A stretch of DNA of 64,000 bases from contig JAQFVV010000284.1 of NCBI GenBank assembly GCA_028023455.1, forward strand, positions 570,501 to 634,500. The letters are read 5' to 3'. A program made the position numbers and the translations under genes. Source of the DNA: Epiperipatus broadwayi (Eukaryota > Onychophora > Udeonychophora > Euonychophora > Peripatidae). Under the pieces are notes generated by a model. That model had not been told where the DNA came from. It saw nothing but the letters and a program-made list of their open reading frames with translations, and ran no database searches. Below, one piece after another: positions 49,449 through 63,200 of the stretch (position 1 is the stretch's first letter; every line of letters starts with the position of its first letter).

Positions 49449-52408
49449 TGTACCCTTGATATCCTATTTAGTATCTTAATGACATTTAGCATTCTATTTG
49501 CTTATTTATTAACAATAACAATAAAAGAAAATTATACATTCTAATGTTAATACATCTATTTACACTTATGCTCTTAATAAGTCAAGATAAACAGTACAAA
49601 AGAATCATCTGATACTATAAATTACTTCTGAATATCTGTAGGTTAATATTTGTTATATAAATCTCACAGTTTTATTATTATTTTCCTTTTCATTAGATAA
49701 AGTAAAATTTCCTAATTTAATACTACATTCATACGGTTGTTGAATTGTTAATAATGATAATAAATGAGATATTGATATTATATGTGATATGATTTGACAA
49801 TTATTTATAACTAATAATTTTAATAATGATCTTCCTCAATATTTCTTTATTTACCATATCTTCGACTGTGTGCGCCTATATAAAATCACAAATACAACGC
49901 ATTTATAAATCATAATTTCCATTACTTTACTTATGGAAAGAATGATGTAATAAGTTAATCATTAAATTAATGATTTTATTTAAAACATATTGAAAAAACC
50001 CATAAAATATTTATCTGATATAACCAACATACATTCCTTAATGATAATTACACCGAAATAAAGAAGGAGAGAGAAATAACAACTATTATTCACATATACG
50101 CGCATGAGGGTTCCAAATTCAAGTTTAATTCTTCAATAATTATCTACCAACTTTTAAGATACAAATGTTGCTGAACTCAACCAACTTATAAATAAATGGG
50201 GCATTTGCCACTTCATTTTAAAAGGAAAAAAATACAACTATCTGATCATATGCTCTCAAATAAATAAGTACACTAACCAGCCATGATTTAATAAGCAAAT
50301 AATCAAGGAGAGGGTGACTCAATCCACATAATAAAATCATCCCTCGATCGCTTCTACATCCAAATGTACTCAACGTATTTCATATATAAACAAATCTATA
50401 ATCAGACAGCTCTTAATTCTCTATCTTCCTTTAACAAATGGCACCAAACAAAACCGATATATATATATAAATACAATTTTGGAAAAATAATTTATGACAG
50501 TGCACACACCCGAATATACGATCATATATTTCTAAATCATATAAAACAATAAACTGTCATATTAACAATAATTAAATTTAAACGAATCTATTACTTATAA
50601 AAATTATGAATATTGAATTTCAACTTAAAGTCAATACTGTCAAGTAATTTTAACTACTCTGCATATTAGCCTAAACATCTCCATGAGTTTATTCATCTTT
50701 ATTAACCAATGTATAACATTAGAGTATTTAATTTGAACTATTTATATGAGCATGAGAATACCCATTCTTCTTTAAACATAATATAAAAAAAATAACATTA
50801 CCGACTTGGTATACCTTATACCAAGATCTCCATGACGTTCTTGTGGAGATTAGGCATATAGATAAATAACAATAATAATAAATTGCATTAAGCATAAAAA
50901 ATACAAACGTTGCTCCTACAAGCTGAAGTAAAATTTGTCAAAAGCTGTAACAACTTCCAATGTTTTAGAATCTCCTAATAGATATTATAAACAACCTTTG
51001 TGTACAATGGACTTACTTTATTAGTCACAAGAAACAAAATCTCTGACTCAGTAAGATAATCCAAGTAAAAGTTTACGACTTTATTCATTTTAGGTTTCTT
51101 AGTGTTTAATATAATTTTCATTAACTATTAAATCCATTATCAATGATTTATCCATGCTTGTATACATTATTTGTAACCAATTATTAAATAATATTAAGGT
51201 ATACATTCAATCACTCATTTTTTATATGTGCGAATAATAAGGTTCTTTGGTATATATGACTATCCTCCTAATATAAGAGTTAGACAAATCTCTTCATTTT
51301 AATTTTATTTTGCATAGTAAAAACAGAAAATTTATTAACTGAGAGCCCATAAAGCATTCCACTAAAGCGTTTAGCACCATTTTTCTAGTAGTTAACTTCA
51401 TTTTTAGTAATTTATATAATTTCAACATCATTTATTCATGGTAAATACATTAAAATAAATTATAATTAACAGTCTTATATAATATCCATGCATTCTTGAA
51501 CAAAGTAAATTTAGATTATTAGCTGATAAAAATCTAAATCTGGGTACTTTAGAATTTAGCCTTCCATGTATAGTCTTATTCTGAGTAGTATGAGAGAAAA
51601 TTATCCATAGGAATAGTAGCAAATTTTCACGATATTTAGTTCACCTATTTTATTATTTTTTTAGAAAATTATTTCACTTTCCATAACCATTCTGTTTTTT
51701 ACACCTTCCTTCTTGGAATTCCTTATCCCAAAAAAAAACTGCCATACCTCCTTTTTTTTTATTATAATGCACTTGGTAATATTCCAGAATTTTCTTGCTT
51801 ATAAAATGTTAGTAATAAAATATTGGAACAAAAAAAAATAAATATTAAATTACAAATGCTACTTAATAATAAAAAATAACCTTCGCAATTTTAAATGTAA
51901 GATTACAAGTAATACGTAATTAGTAAATAATAAATAAAATATAAAAAAAAATCATTCTAATTAATGGTATGTGTGTGTATCTGTCTTCTATGGCATGTGA
52001 ATTTTGCTACTACCATTTAGACATTATAAGTAATAGTATAAAATATGAATAAAGTGTGAGATGATGTAAAATGGACATACACCCACATATACAAGTTAAA
52101 TCTTGGATGGGAATAGACAATGAGTTAGAAAACCAATGAATAAACATCTGCCATGGCTCTCCTATTAATTTAGCTTTCATACTAACAATCCCTGATATTG
52201 TCCATTTTCGTCTTCCACTACCAGACACATATAATCTAAAATTTTAACAACTGGTATACCCAACTAAAGTCTTAATAATTTTTTTAACCAAATTTTAAAT
52301 ACTAAATTATATCACAATTCATTTTTTTCATAATATTTATCTCTAGCCATTATTAGCATGAATGTGAACTTCCCACATTTCTTCCTGGTGCCAATCTGGA
52401 AGGTCACA
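49449..52408 (-). mobile_element. Probable diverged copy D of the long LTR-like repeat
   Basis: Starts TGTACCC just after a TA run and ends GGTCACA followed by ATATATAT, like copies A and B (GGGCACAATATAT). A GTATGTGTGTGTATCTGTC stretch at 51968 falls at the place of the CATGTGTGTG landmark in A and B. Otherwise similarity by eye is weak, so membership is tentative. ORFs inside are short and unsupported. Confidence 0.35.
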
Positions 52409-52459
52409 ATATATATATTATTACTATTTGCGGGATATTCTGTGTACTGAAAAAGCTAA

Positions 52460-52503
52460 ATGCTGACGTTTCAGTACAATATCAAGTACCTTCCTCAGAG
52501 CAT
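52460..52503 (-). ncRNA. Minimal hammerhead motif (Penelope left arm)
   Basis: Minus strand: ATGCT, CTGAGGA, a helix II stem around a TTGATATT loop, GAAAC, GTC, AGCAT. Core intact. Helix III is reduced to the self-complementary ACGT, so folding would need a dimer. Confidence 0.6.
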
Positions 52504-52583
52504 CCTCTTTCTCAAATCATAAGAATGCATGTGAGATTTAAAATTGTTTTTATCGTTTTCTTTCTCCTCATATTTAAATTCTA

Positions 52584-52720
52584 TTGGTTGAGAGATTGCT
52601 AAGAGAAGCTATACAGATTTTTAAAAGGCCTAAGAGCATAAATGAAAGGTGTGAATTAAAGAATATTAACAACATCTGGAAGAAGCTATTGGAAGAGAAA
52701 ATAAATTTTAAAACTTCTCA
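52584..52720 (+). pseudogene. C-terminal tail of a Penelope-like polyprotein
   Basis: The frame reads RLLREAIQIF, then KRP..INE, then NIWKKLLEE. This matches in style the end of Penelope-like proteins after the GIY-YIG nuclease (REAIxIxxxxPxxN followed by IWxxLL). The reverse transcriptase and the catalytic GIY-YIG residues are absent; the reading frame simply continues to 52793 through arm sequence. A 5'-truncated fossil. Assignment from recalled family pattern, no search done. Confidence 0.55.
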
Positions 52721-52801
52721 TCCAATAGAATTTAAACATGAGGAGAAAGAAAACGATAAAAACGATTTTAAATCTTGCATTCTTATATTTTGAGAAAGAG
52801 G

Positions 52802-52845
52802 ATGCTCTGAGGAAGATACTTGATATTGTACTGAAACGTCAGCAT
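52802..52845 (+). ncRNA. Minimal hammerhead motif (Penelope right arm)
   Basis: Core CTGAGGA (52807-52813). Helix II pairs 52814-52815 and 52817-52819 with 52828-52832 around an 8-nt loop, with one bulged A. GAAAC (52833-52837) is directly followed by GTC (52838-52840), and helix I pairs 52802-52806 with 52841-52845. All invariant bases present; the loop-less helix III points to dimer-type activity. Confidence 0.65.
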
Positions 52846-52896
52846 TTAGCTTTTTCACTACATGGAATATCCTGCAAATAGTAATAATAATATGAC

Positions 52897-54300
52897 ATCT
52901 TTTATCCATGAAAATATTAGAATTAATATATATATATATACTAAAACCATTTATCTTCATGTTCATGTTTATTTATTTTTTTAACATCAAGTCAGTTAGG
53001 CCTATAAAAAGTACTTTATCTAAATTTAATTCATGTTTCTGTCAGTCATTAATAAGCTGATCAAGATATTCTTTGCAGTAACTTTTTCGAATTAATTTTT
53101 GTGAAAAGAAATCTTCATTATTTTTTAAAGGAGCCATTGAACTTAACTTATCTGGTAATTCTAAGAATATTGATGAAGTCTTATATTATTTAGATAACTT
53201 AAATAGCCAAAAATGTTCAAATATTTGTATTTAATCTAAAAAATACTTTCTGAAAAAATAATGTAAACAGATTTAATAACCTAGAAACTTATCTTATATC
53301 TTTATCAATTCTAATGTTTTTCAAATGTATATAATACTTTAACAGCATGGTATGCTAAGCATGCATTTTGTACATGTTTATTTTTAATTGCATTATTCCA
53401 TTGTTGTTATCACCACAAACTATTTCTTCTATGAATTTTATTTTTAAAGTTTCTTTGGCTAAATTTTTGTAAAAGTTTTTTTTCTGCTTCTCAGCAAACA
53501 CGGAGAAAGCAAATCACAAATAGAGGTTGTCTTGTCCTAGAGATGACACGTTATTTATCATTTATAAATTTAAGACTAAGAACAATATGTTAAATATTCA
53601 TGGAAATTCAGGCAGTTGTACAGTTAGTCCTTAATAATTGGCAGAAAGTAATTAAAATAACTTATCATCATTAACTTCAATTGTTAGTTTTTTATTTTTA
53701 ATTAAAACTTGAGTTTTAACTTTCTCCTCCAAAAGATAAAATATGACAATGTAATACAATAAAGTACAAAGTCACATATGGCCTTATAAATTAATATAAC
53801 AGTTATCACCCAGTTTTCTTTATAATATAATTTAAAATATAACTGTTGAAATTGAACCATTATGAATTGATTGTTTTCTCAGCATAATATTAGTGGTAAG
53901 AAAATTCAAAATTGAAATGAGCAATAAAAACAAAAATACCCCAAAAACTTTTTCAGCAATGCATGTTTACACTTAGATAAAAATAAAATAATTAAAAAAG
54001 TTATTACTGTTAAAATGCAAAGATTGCAGTGGTCCATAAAATGATGATGATCAGCAGAATCAGTCAGAGACAGGAAGCAGGCAAGCAAGAAAAGCTAGCA
54101 AGAAGAAGCTCTGTGACTGATAATCTTGTCTTTTATATCTGGATTGACAGGTATCAATAATTAATTGACACCCAATAACATTAATGACCTCTTTCCTAAA
54201 ATATTGAAGCAGTCAATATTAAGCTTAAGATTGAGCTTCATGGTTCTATCTACTAACCCTATATCCCATCTCACTTTTTTAGTCATATATATATATATAT
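52897..54300. other. AT-rich sequence, no gene recognised
   Basis: A TA run at 52927 and another ending at 54300. The 60-codon minus-strand frame at 53906-54088 has no motif or context. Confidence 0.4.
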
Positions 54301-56341
54301 TGTAATGGGAACACATGCCATTACATTTTTTTTTTTAAAAATTAAACATTAAAAATAAAAGTTTTTAAAAATTAAAAGTCATCTAAACTTTAGATATATA
54401 AAATTACACAGATGAAAAATTATTAAAAGAAAACTTTATTAAAGAAAAGGAAAGTATTTTAAAAGTAATTTTTCAGAAAAAAAAGAACTTAAAAGATTTA
54501 AAGATAAAAAGAATGTACAATAATTTAATTAATTCTATTGTGTAAAATGGAAATGATAATTTTAATTAGTCCAAGTGAACTAGCCTTTGGGCATTTCAAA
54601 ATGTATAATTAAAAGTCAGATAGGAGAGAAAAAGCAATGGGAACAGAATGGCCAATAAAAGAAATTCCTCGGGAAACAGACCTCAAAGCAAAGACCATCA
54701 TCATCATGTCGTAATGTCCACTGAATCCAAAAGTTTAATATAAAAGAGGGATGTGATATGTGTTAAGTTGGAGAGAGTTGAAGGAGAAGGGAATGAAAGA
54801 TGCACTTTTAATTCTTTCACTTTTTCTAAAAAAAAATGACATTGTTTTCCCATATTGCGGACTACAAGCTATCAGGACCCAGAAATAAAATACCAGCAAA
54901 AGTAAAGGACCTCTGGGTGAATAAATAAAATGGCCAACTGCATACCAGTCTCCCCAGGATATTAGGACAATTAACACTGGATCCCAAATCACAAGCAACT
55001 GATAAAGATTGAACTTTTAAAACAGTAAAAACTATATAACTAATGAACTTTAATTCCAAAACCTTTTCAGTATTTAACAGAAATAGAATCCTATCTGACC
55101 AAAGTAAATTATTATTAATAATTAATTTTATTTGACATATATTTTTTTAATCATTTCCATTAAGTTGTTTTGTTTTTGTTCTGTTAAGTTTTTATTATGA
55201 TTTTTTTTAAAAACAACTTTTAATAAATGTTAAATTTAATTTGGGCATGTATGGATGCATAGATTTGTAATGTTATATTAGTTTAATTAAGGGAGCATTA
55301 ATCTTAGGTTATTTATTTCGTAGTTAAATTGGGTTAATCGGTTGGATATATTGGTGTAATTAGTAAATGTAGTATGAAGGTCCACTACATGCAGAATCAC
55401 ATGATACACCGTACTTGGGCAAAATAAGTCCCATTTCATACTGACCATCAGAAGCAGACGTATTCCCTGCTCCTTGGATCACCCCTTTAACCTATGGAAT
55501 GGAATGGTAAGATGGCAAAAAGGACCACAACCCCTTCTTATGGAGTTTTTTTTATTGTTCTTCTTGCCAGACAGACATAACATTCCTCTACTGGATGAGA
55601 GACAATTTCTTCTCTATAACCATGCTGTTCAGATCTGCATTCCTGACAGTATGGCATTGTGCTGTCGTATTCATGCTGCATTGAATACATTGATGTATCA
55701 GATACATTGGTGTTGGTTTGACTGTGAACTTTTGGCCTAAGATTAAATAAGGGATAGAATATTTTCTTTTCAAATGAAATCTATGTAGTCTATCCATGCT
55801 CGACACTAATAAAATATTAAATTCATCTGTGCGAACTTCTAAAATAAAATAAAAAGTTCAACTGTGAATTAAAATCTAAGGTAAAGTTTTAATGTTTTAT
55901 AAAAAAAAATTAAACATACTAAAATAATAATTCTAAATTTAAATATGTTTAATAAATGTTTGTGTGTGTTATTACTGGCAGTGACTTCTTTTTTTTTTTT
56001 TAATAATGAAAGTATTTTTGGATAAGAATTTATATTTTATAAATCTCTGCATCTCTCTGAGCTAGTGGCATGGGCTGATAGTCAGAATAAAATATTTATA
56101 TATAAAAATTAGATCTTAACAGCACGTATCTGCCTACTAAATAAATTTTCCAGGTTCAAATAGCCTGGTGGTGTCCTGTATGGCAGATACGGTAAGACTC
56201 CGATGATCTCTCCGACTGTTATAACATATTATGCATATATTTGAGATATGTGCCTAAAAGTTATAAAATTTTAACTTTTAAATAATATTTTTTAATTATT
56301 ATATTATTATTTTTTTTATTAAAGTACATAGGTGCAGCTCA
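54301..56341 (+). mobile_element. Candidate solo LTR (about 2.04 kb)
   Basis: Begins TGTAATGGGAAC directly after a TA run (ATAT at 54297-54300) and ends GCAGCTCA before another TA run. It includes CCAAT (near 54651) and TATAAAAG (near 54738) about 85 bp apart, in the order of an LTR promoter. No second copy is in the window, so boundaries are inferred. ORFs at 54735-55059 and 55474-55806 lack support. Confidence 0.35.
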
Positions 56342-59300
56342 AATATATATATAGGAATGAAAATACTAACAAAAAATGATTTTTTACAAATATTTTATTA
56401 TATGTCATTTTTAAAACTTTTTCTTTTTAAATTGTTTTTCCTATTAAATTGTATATTTTGTCAAAATCCAAGATGGATGATGCAACCGTTATTTGTCCAA
56501 AAATAATTAAAGAGTTGGGTATGTAATATTGTTTTAATCTTGGGAATGTATTATTAATTAAAGTTTTTAATTAAAATAAAATGGGGATTAAGATTAAAGA
56601 TTTTACTTTTATTATAAACATATTTGTCAAATCTATTTCCAATTTGTAAATAGATTTGAATTTATTTTTGGACATTATTTTACAATTGCATCTCCAAACA
56701 ATGAACAAAGAAAACTTAAGGTTTTAGATTAAAGATTAGATTTGAGCTGGAAATAAATTAAAAGCATTCTTGGACTACCTGAGCAGTATAAAAAATCGGC
56801 TGATTTTGATAACCAACAGATTAACTACTATTGAGAGAACTGTGCTGTTATAACCCACACTGCTTTGTAATATAAAAATGATGATTGGATAGAAAGCCCA
56901 TCAACTTTCCAATCCTTGTGGGATCATCTTCCACTGCAATACCATCCTTCCCATAGAATGAAGTAAAGGCCTGACTTGAGAACTTTGGAATGCTGATCAG
57001 GAGCTGGCTCTCACCAATAATTCACATGGATCCATTAAATGCCGTACTTTGAATAATGGACTGTTAAAATGGTGCAAGGTAAATTATTTCAAACTGCCAC
57101 CATTGAAACTAAATCTAGCTTGCCTAACTAGTCTCAACTCTATTAAGATTTCTCCTAATGTATTATTTATTAACTTTGTGTCTTACTAAAACATAAATGT
57201 AATTTGCTCTAAAAGAATGTTTATAAATCTTATTCTCTCTCATATGCTCTAACTTTAACTTTAATGCAGTCACTTATTTATATGTATTTATTATTTGATT
57301 TTATATGTATGCTTTTATTATTAATATGCCAATCTCAAGCAAACTGGCGAGATTAATTTCTAAAAATATTTTCTTTCTTTTTTTAACTAAATCTCCATGA
57401 AGTAAGGTTATTAACATCCCCATAAAGTATAATTTGATAAATTAATATGTTTCCAAATTGTTTTTATAAATCAACATTTTAGGTTCATTTTTAGTATAAA
57501 AAAATGTTATTTGTTTAACTCTGTATTCCACTCAGGGTGAGTCCAGAACATAGGCTAATTAATTCTCTGAAACCTTATTTATCTTATATTATTTGTTTTC
57601 TATAACTGCTAGCTTTCTTTTATTTTTTCATACTATTAAAATATCATATGCTTAATATGTTCTCAGTTGTTGTAAAATCTGCGAAGGTGGGATTGAATCA
57701 TTTTTGAACAGCAGAAGAGGAAGGGGGTAAATTTTAATGTATATTTTACTATTTTAGTTATTAAGTAAAATCTTGAATATGTATATATACACAGTGGCAT
57801 CGCACATTATCTGTATAAATTATGGCATTGAAACTAGTGTCATTTATTTTTAAAGCAGTAAATCTTATTCCATGTCATTAGTGACATCCATCCCTACCAT
57901 GTTACTGACATTTGGCTCCACTTTCTGAATTTATATATATATTATGTGCTTCTAATCTGGTGGTAATGAGAAGTTCGAACCCATAGATTTTCTTTGTATT
58001 CTGTCCTGTTGATAGTTGAGCTTCTCAGGATCAAACGTTCATATAAAAGGCTTCTCATATCAGTTACTCCAGTAATCCCTGGGCCACGCCATACCTAATC
58101 ACACTCCTCTAAGCACTGCCCTTGAAAGGGCATTTAGACTTCATTTTCATCCAGAAGCATGACCTTTTTCTCTTAGTTCTTTGCCATTATGTCAGTACCG
58201 CTAAACTTTGTATTATTATTTATTTTGCTTATGACCTAATTTTAGTGCTGTAATAATATTAAAATTGTGCACTGCTCAATATATATATATATAAGCCGAA
58301 TATTATTAACTTCATTAATTTATAATGTTATTTCAATCTTATTATCCAATCCTACCATTATAATCTATTTCTAAATTTAAGACTATATACCTTGGAGAAA
58401 ATAAAGTGTTCTTTTTACTCTTGTTAAAAGAATTTTCTATAAATATTTTGTCATATAACTAAATGTAATTTTCAAATGTGTTTTTATTATTCTCATGATC
58501 ATAACGATGTGACAATAGTTTTTCTTATATATATATAATGAATCTCAGAAAGCTCCCCAAAAGAATGTTAGTCACCATGTTTCAGAACTGTAATCCAAAG
58601 CGTTAATGGTAATTTTATGTAAATTATTTCTATTAATTGATTGGCATCTTAATATTAGATCCACCAAAGATATGTGTTTATTTATAGTATGTCATTTAAT
58701 TAATAAAAGAGCATATGAGAAATAAGTGTGAATGACCATATGTAATCATCTACCACTTGGTAGACAACTTGCTCATTCACACACACTAATGTATGCAATT
58801 AATTCATCGTGTATATAATTAATTCACTATATAAAACTATTTTATTGTCTAAACTTATTTGAGTAGTTTGAATTCTTTTTTCTCCACTTCCACACATACA
58901 ATCAGGCATATGCATATACTAGTTTATTTAATATTGAGTCTCATTGTCTTCTCCACTCTGCTATTGGGCTGGATTTAAAATAAATTCTCATGTGCCATCA
59001 TTATATGTTATTCAGTAGGTGTTTGATCTGGAACTTGGAGAATGGGTTCGAATTCAGATTGGTCCCTGTCTTAAATCTCAGCTTGACTGGGTTTGAAGTA
59101 CATTTTGTAAGTTCCAGCTCATGTTAGATGGATAAACATGTTTTAACTGGTATAATATTTTTCTTATGACATGGAAATAATTAATATAATTATATAACTA
59201 TGAAATTCACAAGATCTTTAATGACCAAGGTAGAAGAAAAAGTCAATTTTAATTAACTTTTAATAACTGATAAAATTAAATAATTTAAACAAGACAATAA

Positions 59301-60102
59301 AATATTTTATTATTTTAATAACTAAGTGATTTTTCTTCCACCTAAAATTTATCAGAAATTCAAAATAAATTGTTTGATTCTTTATTGACTACTTTTAATA
59401 AAATATTAATTTTTAACTATTTAATGATTGAATTGAAATATCTTGGCAATTAAAATCAAGAAATCAAAATATACACATGCACACACACACACTTATAAAC
59501 ATACACATGTATACCAAAATTAGCACATATTTAAGGCAAACCTATTCTATAATTAACTAGTTTAGATTTTTAACAATTTAATCTTACTTGAATAAAATAA
59601 TTAATTTAAATTAGAGATATATTATTTTAAAAGTTATCAAATAAAGAATTTAATTTATTTATTAATCATTACTAAACAGTTAAATAACTGAACTTTGATG
59701 TTTATAACTATAATATTAACTTTATCTAGCTTTTTTTGTTTTCAAAGTCTGCAAAAATTAAATAATAACATTTGAACCTCAAGCTTACATTTGTTTAAAA
59801 TCTAAGAATATTTCTGAATAGCTATACAATTTATAAAATATTGTCTATTTTATATTCATAGTGAATTAATTAAAGTAAAATATTACTATATAAAGTTATA
59901 TAACATCTTTTATTAGATAAATATTGTTATCTTCTTTCTCTTTAGAATTTTTTATTTTATTTTTTTAGAATAGCACAAACTCAACAGCTTACATATCTAA
60001 TAAGAACAATGTGCAATAGCACAGGGTCACTATATATATATATATATATATATTCTACAAATAGATGTCTGTATTTATTCAAAATAATATACATATATTT
60101 AT
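56342..60102. other. AT-rich sequence with TA runs, no gene recognised
   Basis: A less AT-rich patch at 56760-57130 and another at 57948-58200 look like old repeats; the latter has a GTTCGAACCC (tRNA B-box-like) motif but no matching A box at tRNA spacing. Many TA runs occur (56345, 57783, 57936, 58280, 58530, 60030). Confidence 0.4.
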
Positions 60103-60219
60103 AAATAAATATTAGAAAATACAGTAATTAAAATTTGTTAAAAATAACAAAAAATAAGTGTTTATATTTTTTGTTCTTTTTAGCAAATTATAATTACTGT
60201 ATTTTCTAATATTTATTGA
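60103..60219. repeat. Inverted repeat between a TA run and copy C
   Basis: Arms of ~36 bp (60103-60138 and 60183-60219; core ATATTAGAAAATACAGTAAT) with a ~44-bp loop form a strong hairpin. It lies between a TA run (60031-60052) and the start of copy C. Confidence 0.7.
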
Positions 60220-60233
60220 TAAGTTTATATATA

Positions 60234-63200
60234 TTGTACCCTTTTTTTAGGTTAGAATGGATTATTTCTAATAATTTACTGAAAATTTTTAAATTTTGAA
60301 GTTGGATAAGAATGATGTATGTTGTGTGTTAATAATCTTTGAATAATTTAGTTAAGGCTAGTAAAATAATTGATGTATAGTGTTGGGTTGGTATTTGTAA
60401 GAAAACATTTAACTAAAAATCATTATAAGATTGTATGTTGGGAGAACTGGACATAATAAATACTGATTTAATAAGTCTTATAAATAATAATTAGGGTAAA
60501 TTTTAAAAGTAATGCTTTAAAGTTAAACAAATAGATTTAATAATAATAATTGTATTTAATGGCTATATTTTTAAAATCATTTGATTAAAAAATAATAATG
60601 TGGGAGAAAAGTGTAATTTTTTGGTTTTATAATATTAAAATAATTATTTTAAAATTGTGATATAATAGTGATTATGTAACATTTTATAAATTAAATTATT
60701 ATTTTAGTCTTTAAATTATTAGCGCCTTATTTAGTTTTGTAAATCATGTGACGCACACCTGTGTTCAAAAATAGAATAATATTATCTGTTATAAATGTTA
60801 AATTGGATTTTAAAAGTGAATATAATAAATAAAATCAGATTTATGTTTTTTGTTGAAAATAAATACGTTAAGTTCAAAATAAAGGTAGAAATGGTGATAA
60901 ATATTGAAATGTGATTTTTAAAAATTATTTTAGAGTCTATAGTAAGTGTAAATAAAATGTGAAAATTAAGTAAGAATTGAATAATATAATAAAAATAAAT
61001 ATTTAGTAAATTATTATTAACTTTAACTTTAAACCAATGTTTGTGGTCCTGGATAATTTGAGGCCAGGATTGTTTAACGGACCAATCAAAATTGGAATCA
61101 GCTGGAGTATTTAAGAGCTGTTTACATTTTGGCAGACGATTATTGAGCTGTTATCTCATTCTAACGACGTGCTATATAACAACGTTACTATTTCTACAAT
61201 TTTCGGTAAAGTATTTAGTAGTGTAATAATCCATTTTATTTAAATTCAATTTTTGTAAAAGTACAGTAGTCTATTATTATAAGCTCGTGGGATATAGAAA
61301 TGTTTTGCTAAAAAATTAAATTATTCCTTACTTTGCCAACCCGCTTTGTTCAATTTGTCATCAACTTAAACATGAAGAAGTCATCACTAAATATAAAAAA
61401 TTTAATGGAGGTATTCAAATGTTACTATTGTATAAAGTATATAATTTTGCCTATGTTGATAAGTCGTATTGATTTACGACTAAATTTCATAAAAAGAACG
61501 TCACGGAAAATATATATATAAAAAACCAAAAAAACATTTTCATTAAAAGATATAAAGTTAAATGAGATAATATATTTTATGAAGAAAATTTATTTAAAAC
61601 ACAATGGAAAAATATTTTTAAAGGAAAAAAAACTTTTAAATATGACCTAACAATTATTTTAGAACGTGGAGATATTTCTTTCTGAAGAAATATTGGAAAT
61701 ATTTTAAAATTGAATTTTTCCTAGAAAATATAAGATCATTTGCAAGTATGTGACTTATATCATAATAAAAAAAAAATTACAAGTCAGTCATTAAGGTATG
61801 CGGGACATGCAAAAGTTTATTTAAATTATTTGGGAAAATAATAAGTTATTTGAAAATATTGGGAGAAGTATTGGTTGTATCAGAAGATATTAAACCTCAG
61901 TAAATATGGAAAAGTTACAAGAATTTGGAAAATTATCTTGATGAAGAGTATTTAAAATTAGATATTTACCTAATAATATATGTTAAAGATTTTAAAGTTT
62001 TGGAGATAAGAAAAATATTAATTATATTAGTGTAAGTCTTATAGAATAAAAGTAAAAGTACCGTATTTAACTTGAACTGTCAGTTTGGATTATATATTAC
62101 AATGTTAAGAACTGGAGCATGCATGATTATTGACGTCAAAAGTGTGTATTAATGTTTTTTTTTACCAGGAGAAAAGACACTTCATGTAATGAACTTATTA
62201 TCAAGAAAAGAACATTTCATCGTAAGAAATTTTAATAAAATTATTGTAAATATGGTTTTAGAATTAATTTTTACTAACAAAATTATAGTAATATTTATTC
62301 ATAGTATAAATATAGCGTAGAAACAGAAAACATTAAATTATTTACTAACTTAGTAATTAAATTTTATTGTAAAAAAAAAAAAAATCTTTAACTTAGTATA
62401 TTTTAAAGTGTGATAATGTGGAATAAACGATGATAAAATGTTTATTTAGATCGTACTCCAGATGACATCACTAAGTAATTGCCAACAGAAATTACTTATG
62501 GTAATAATGTAAATTATTAATAGTTTTAAAATGTGTTTGTTATTTTGTATGGATGGATGCTTATATAACACACACACCTACACATAATTTATCATTTTGT
62601 TTAGTTATTTAAGAATATGCATAATTTTAATGATATTGTAAAGATATTTAAATATAAAAGAAATAGAAGTATATGATTCTATTAAAACTGAATTGGATGT
62701 TTTGTTGAATAATTTAAAGTGTTAAAAATATGACACTGATTCTGATTGTTTGTGCTAAAGTTTGAGAACTATTAAAGAATGAAATAATCTTGTCTTATTA
62801 GTTAGTTAGACTGTTATTCTAAAAATGAATTTATTTGTTATTATAGAAATAAGGATGAATTTAGCGATGTAAATTGGTGAATTTAAATGCTAATATCTTA
62901 GTATTAGGTTATCTGAGACCAGGAGAATATTGTGTGTAGGTTTTATTTATATGGGAAGAAGAATATACTATATTGATGTTTATACAAGTATAGCTAACAT
63001 AGCCCTATATCTTGTTTATATTCATGGCAGTGTTTATTTTTCTATGTGTTAAAGCTTAATGTGCCATAGTGTTGAATGAATAGCCTGGACATTTTATACT
63101 TGGTAGAAGAGGTTATTAAACAAATAAGTTATACCTCAGTTCATGTACACTGTGCCCATGATGGTTAGTTGATAAAAGGTTAAGTTGAAGTTATAGTTTA

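Larger units (their letters stand above)
52409..52896 (+). mobile_element. Penelope-like element fragment between inverted HHR-bearing arms
   Basis: Inverted arms 52411-52590 and about 52713-52893 enclose a ~120-bp centre. The centre encodes the C-terminal tail of a Penelope-like reverse transcriptase/GIY-YIG polyprotein, running straight into the right arm. Inverted, LTR-like terminal copies carrying hammerheads are a known trait of Penelope-like elements. It is inserted in a TA/TTA-rich tract. So this is a severely 5'-truncated copy with its upstream arm inverted. Confidence 0.65.

Noticed and set aside
55474-55806. 88-codon plus-strand frame and overlapping 72-codon minus-strand frame
   Set aside because: Overlapping antisense frames, no motif, inside a candidate solo LTR.
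57948-58279. Possible SINE with GTTCGAACCC between TA runs
   Set aside because: No convincing A box, no tail, and no second copy in the window.
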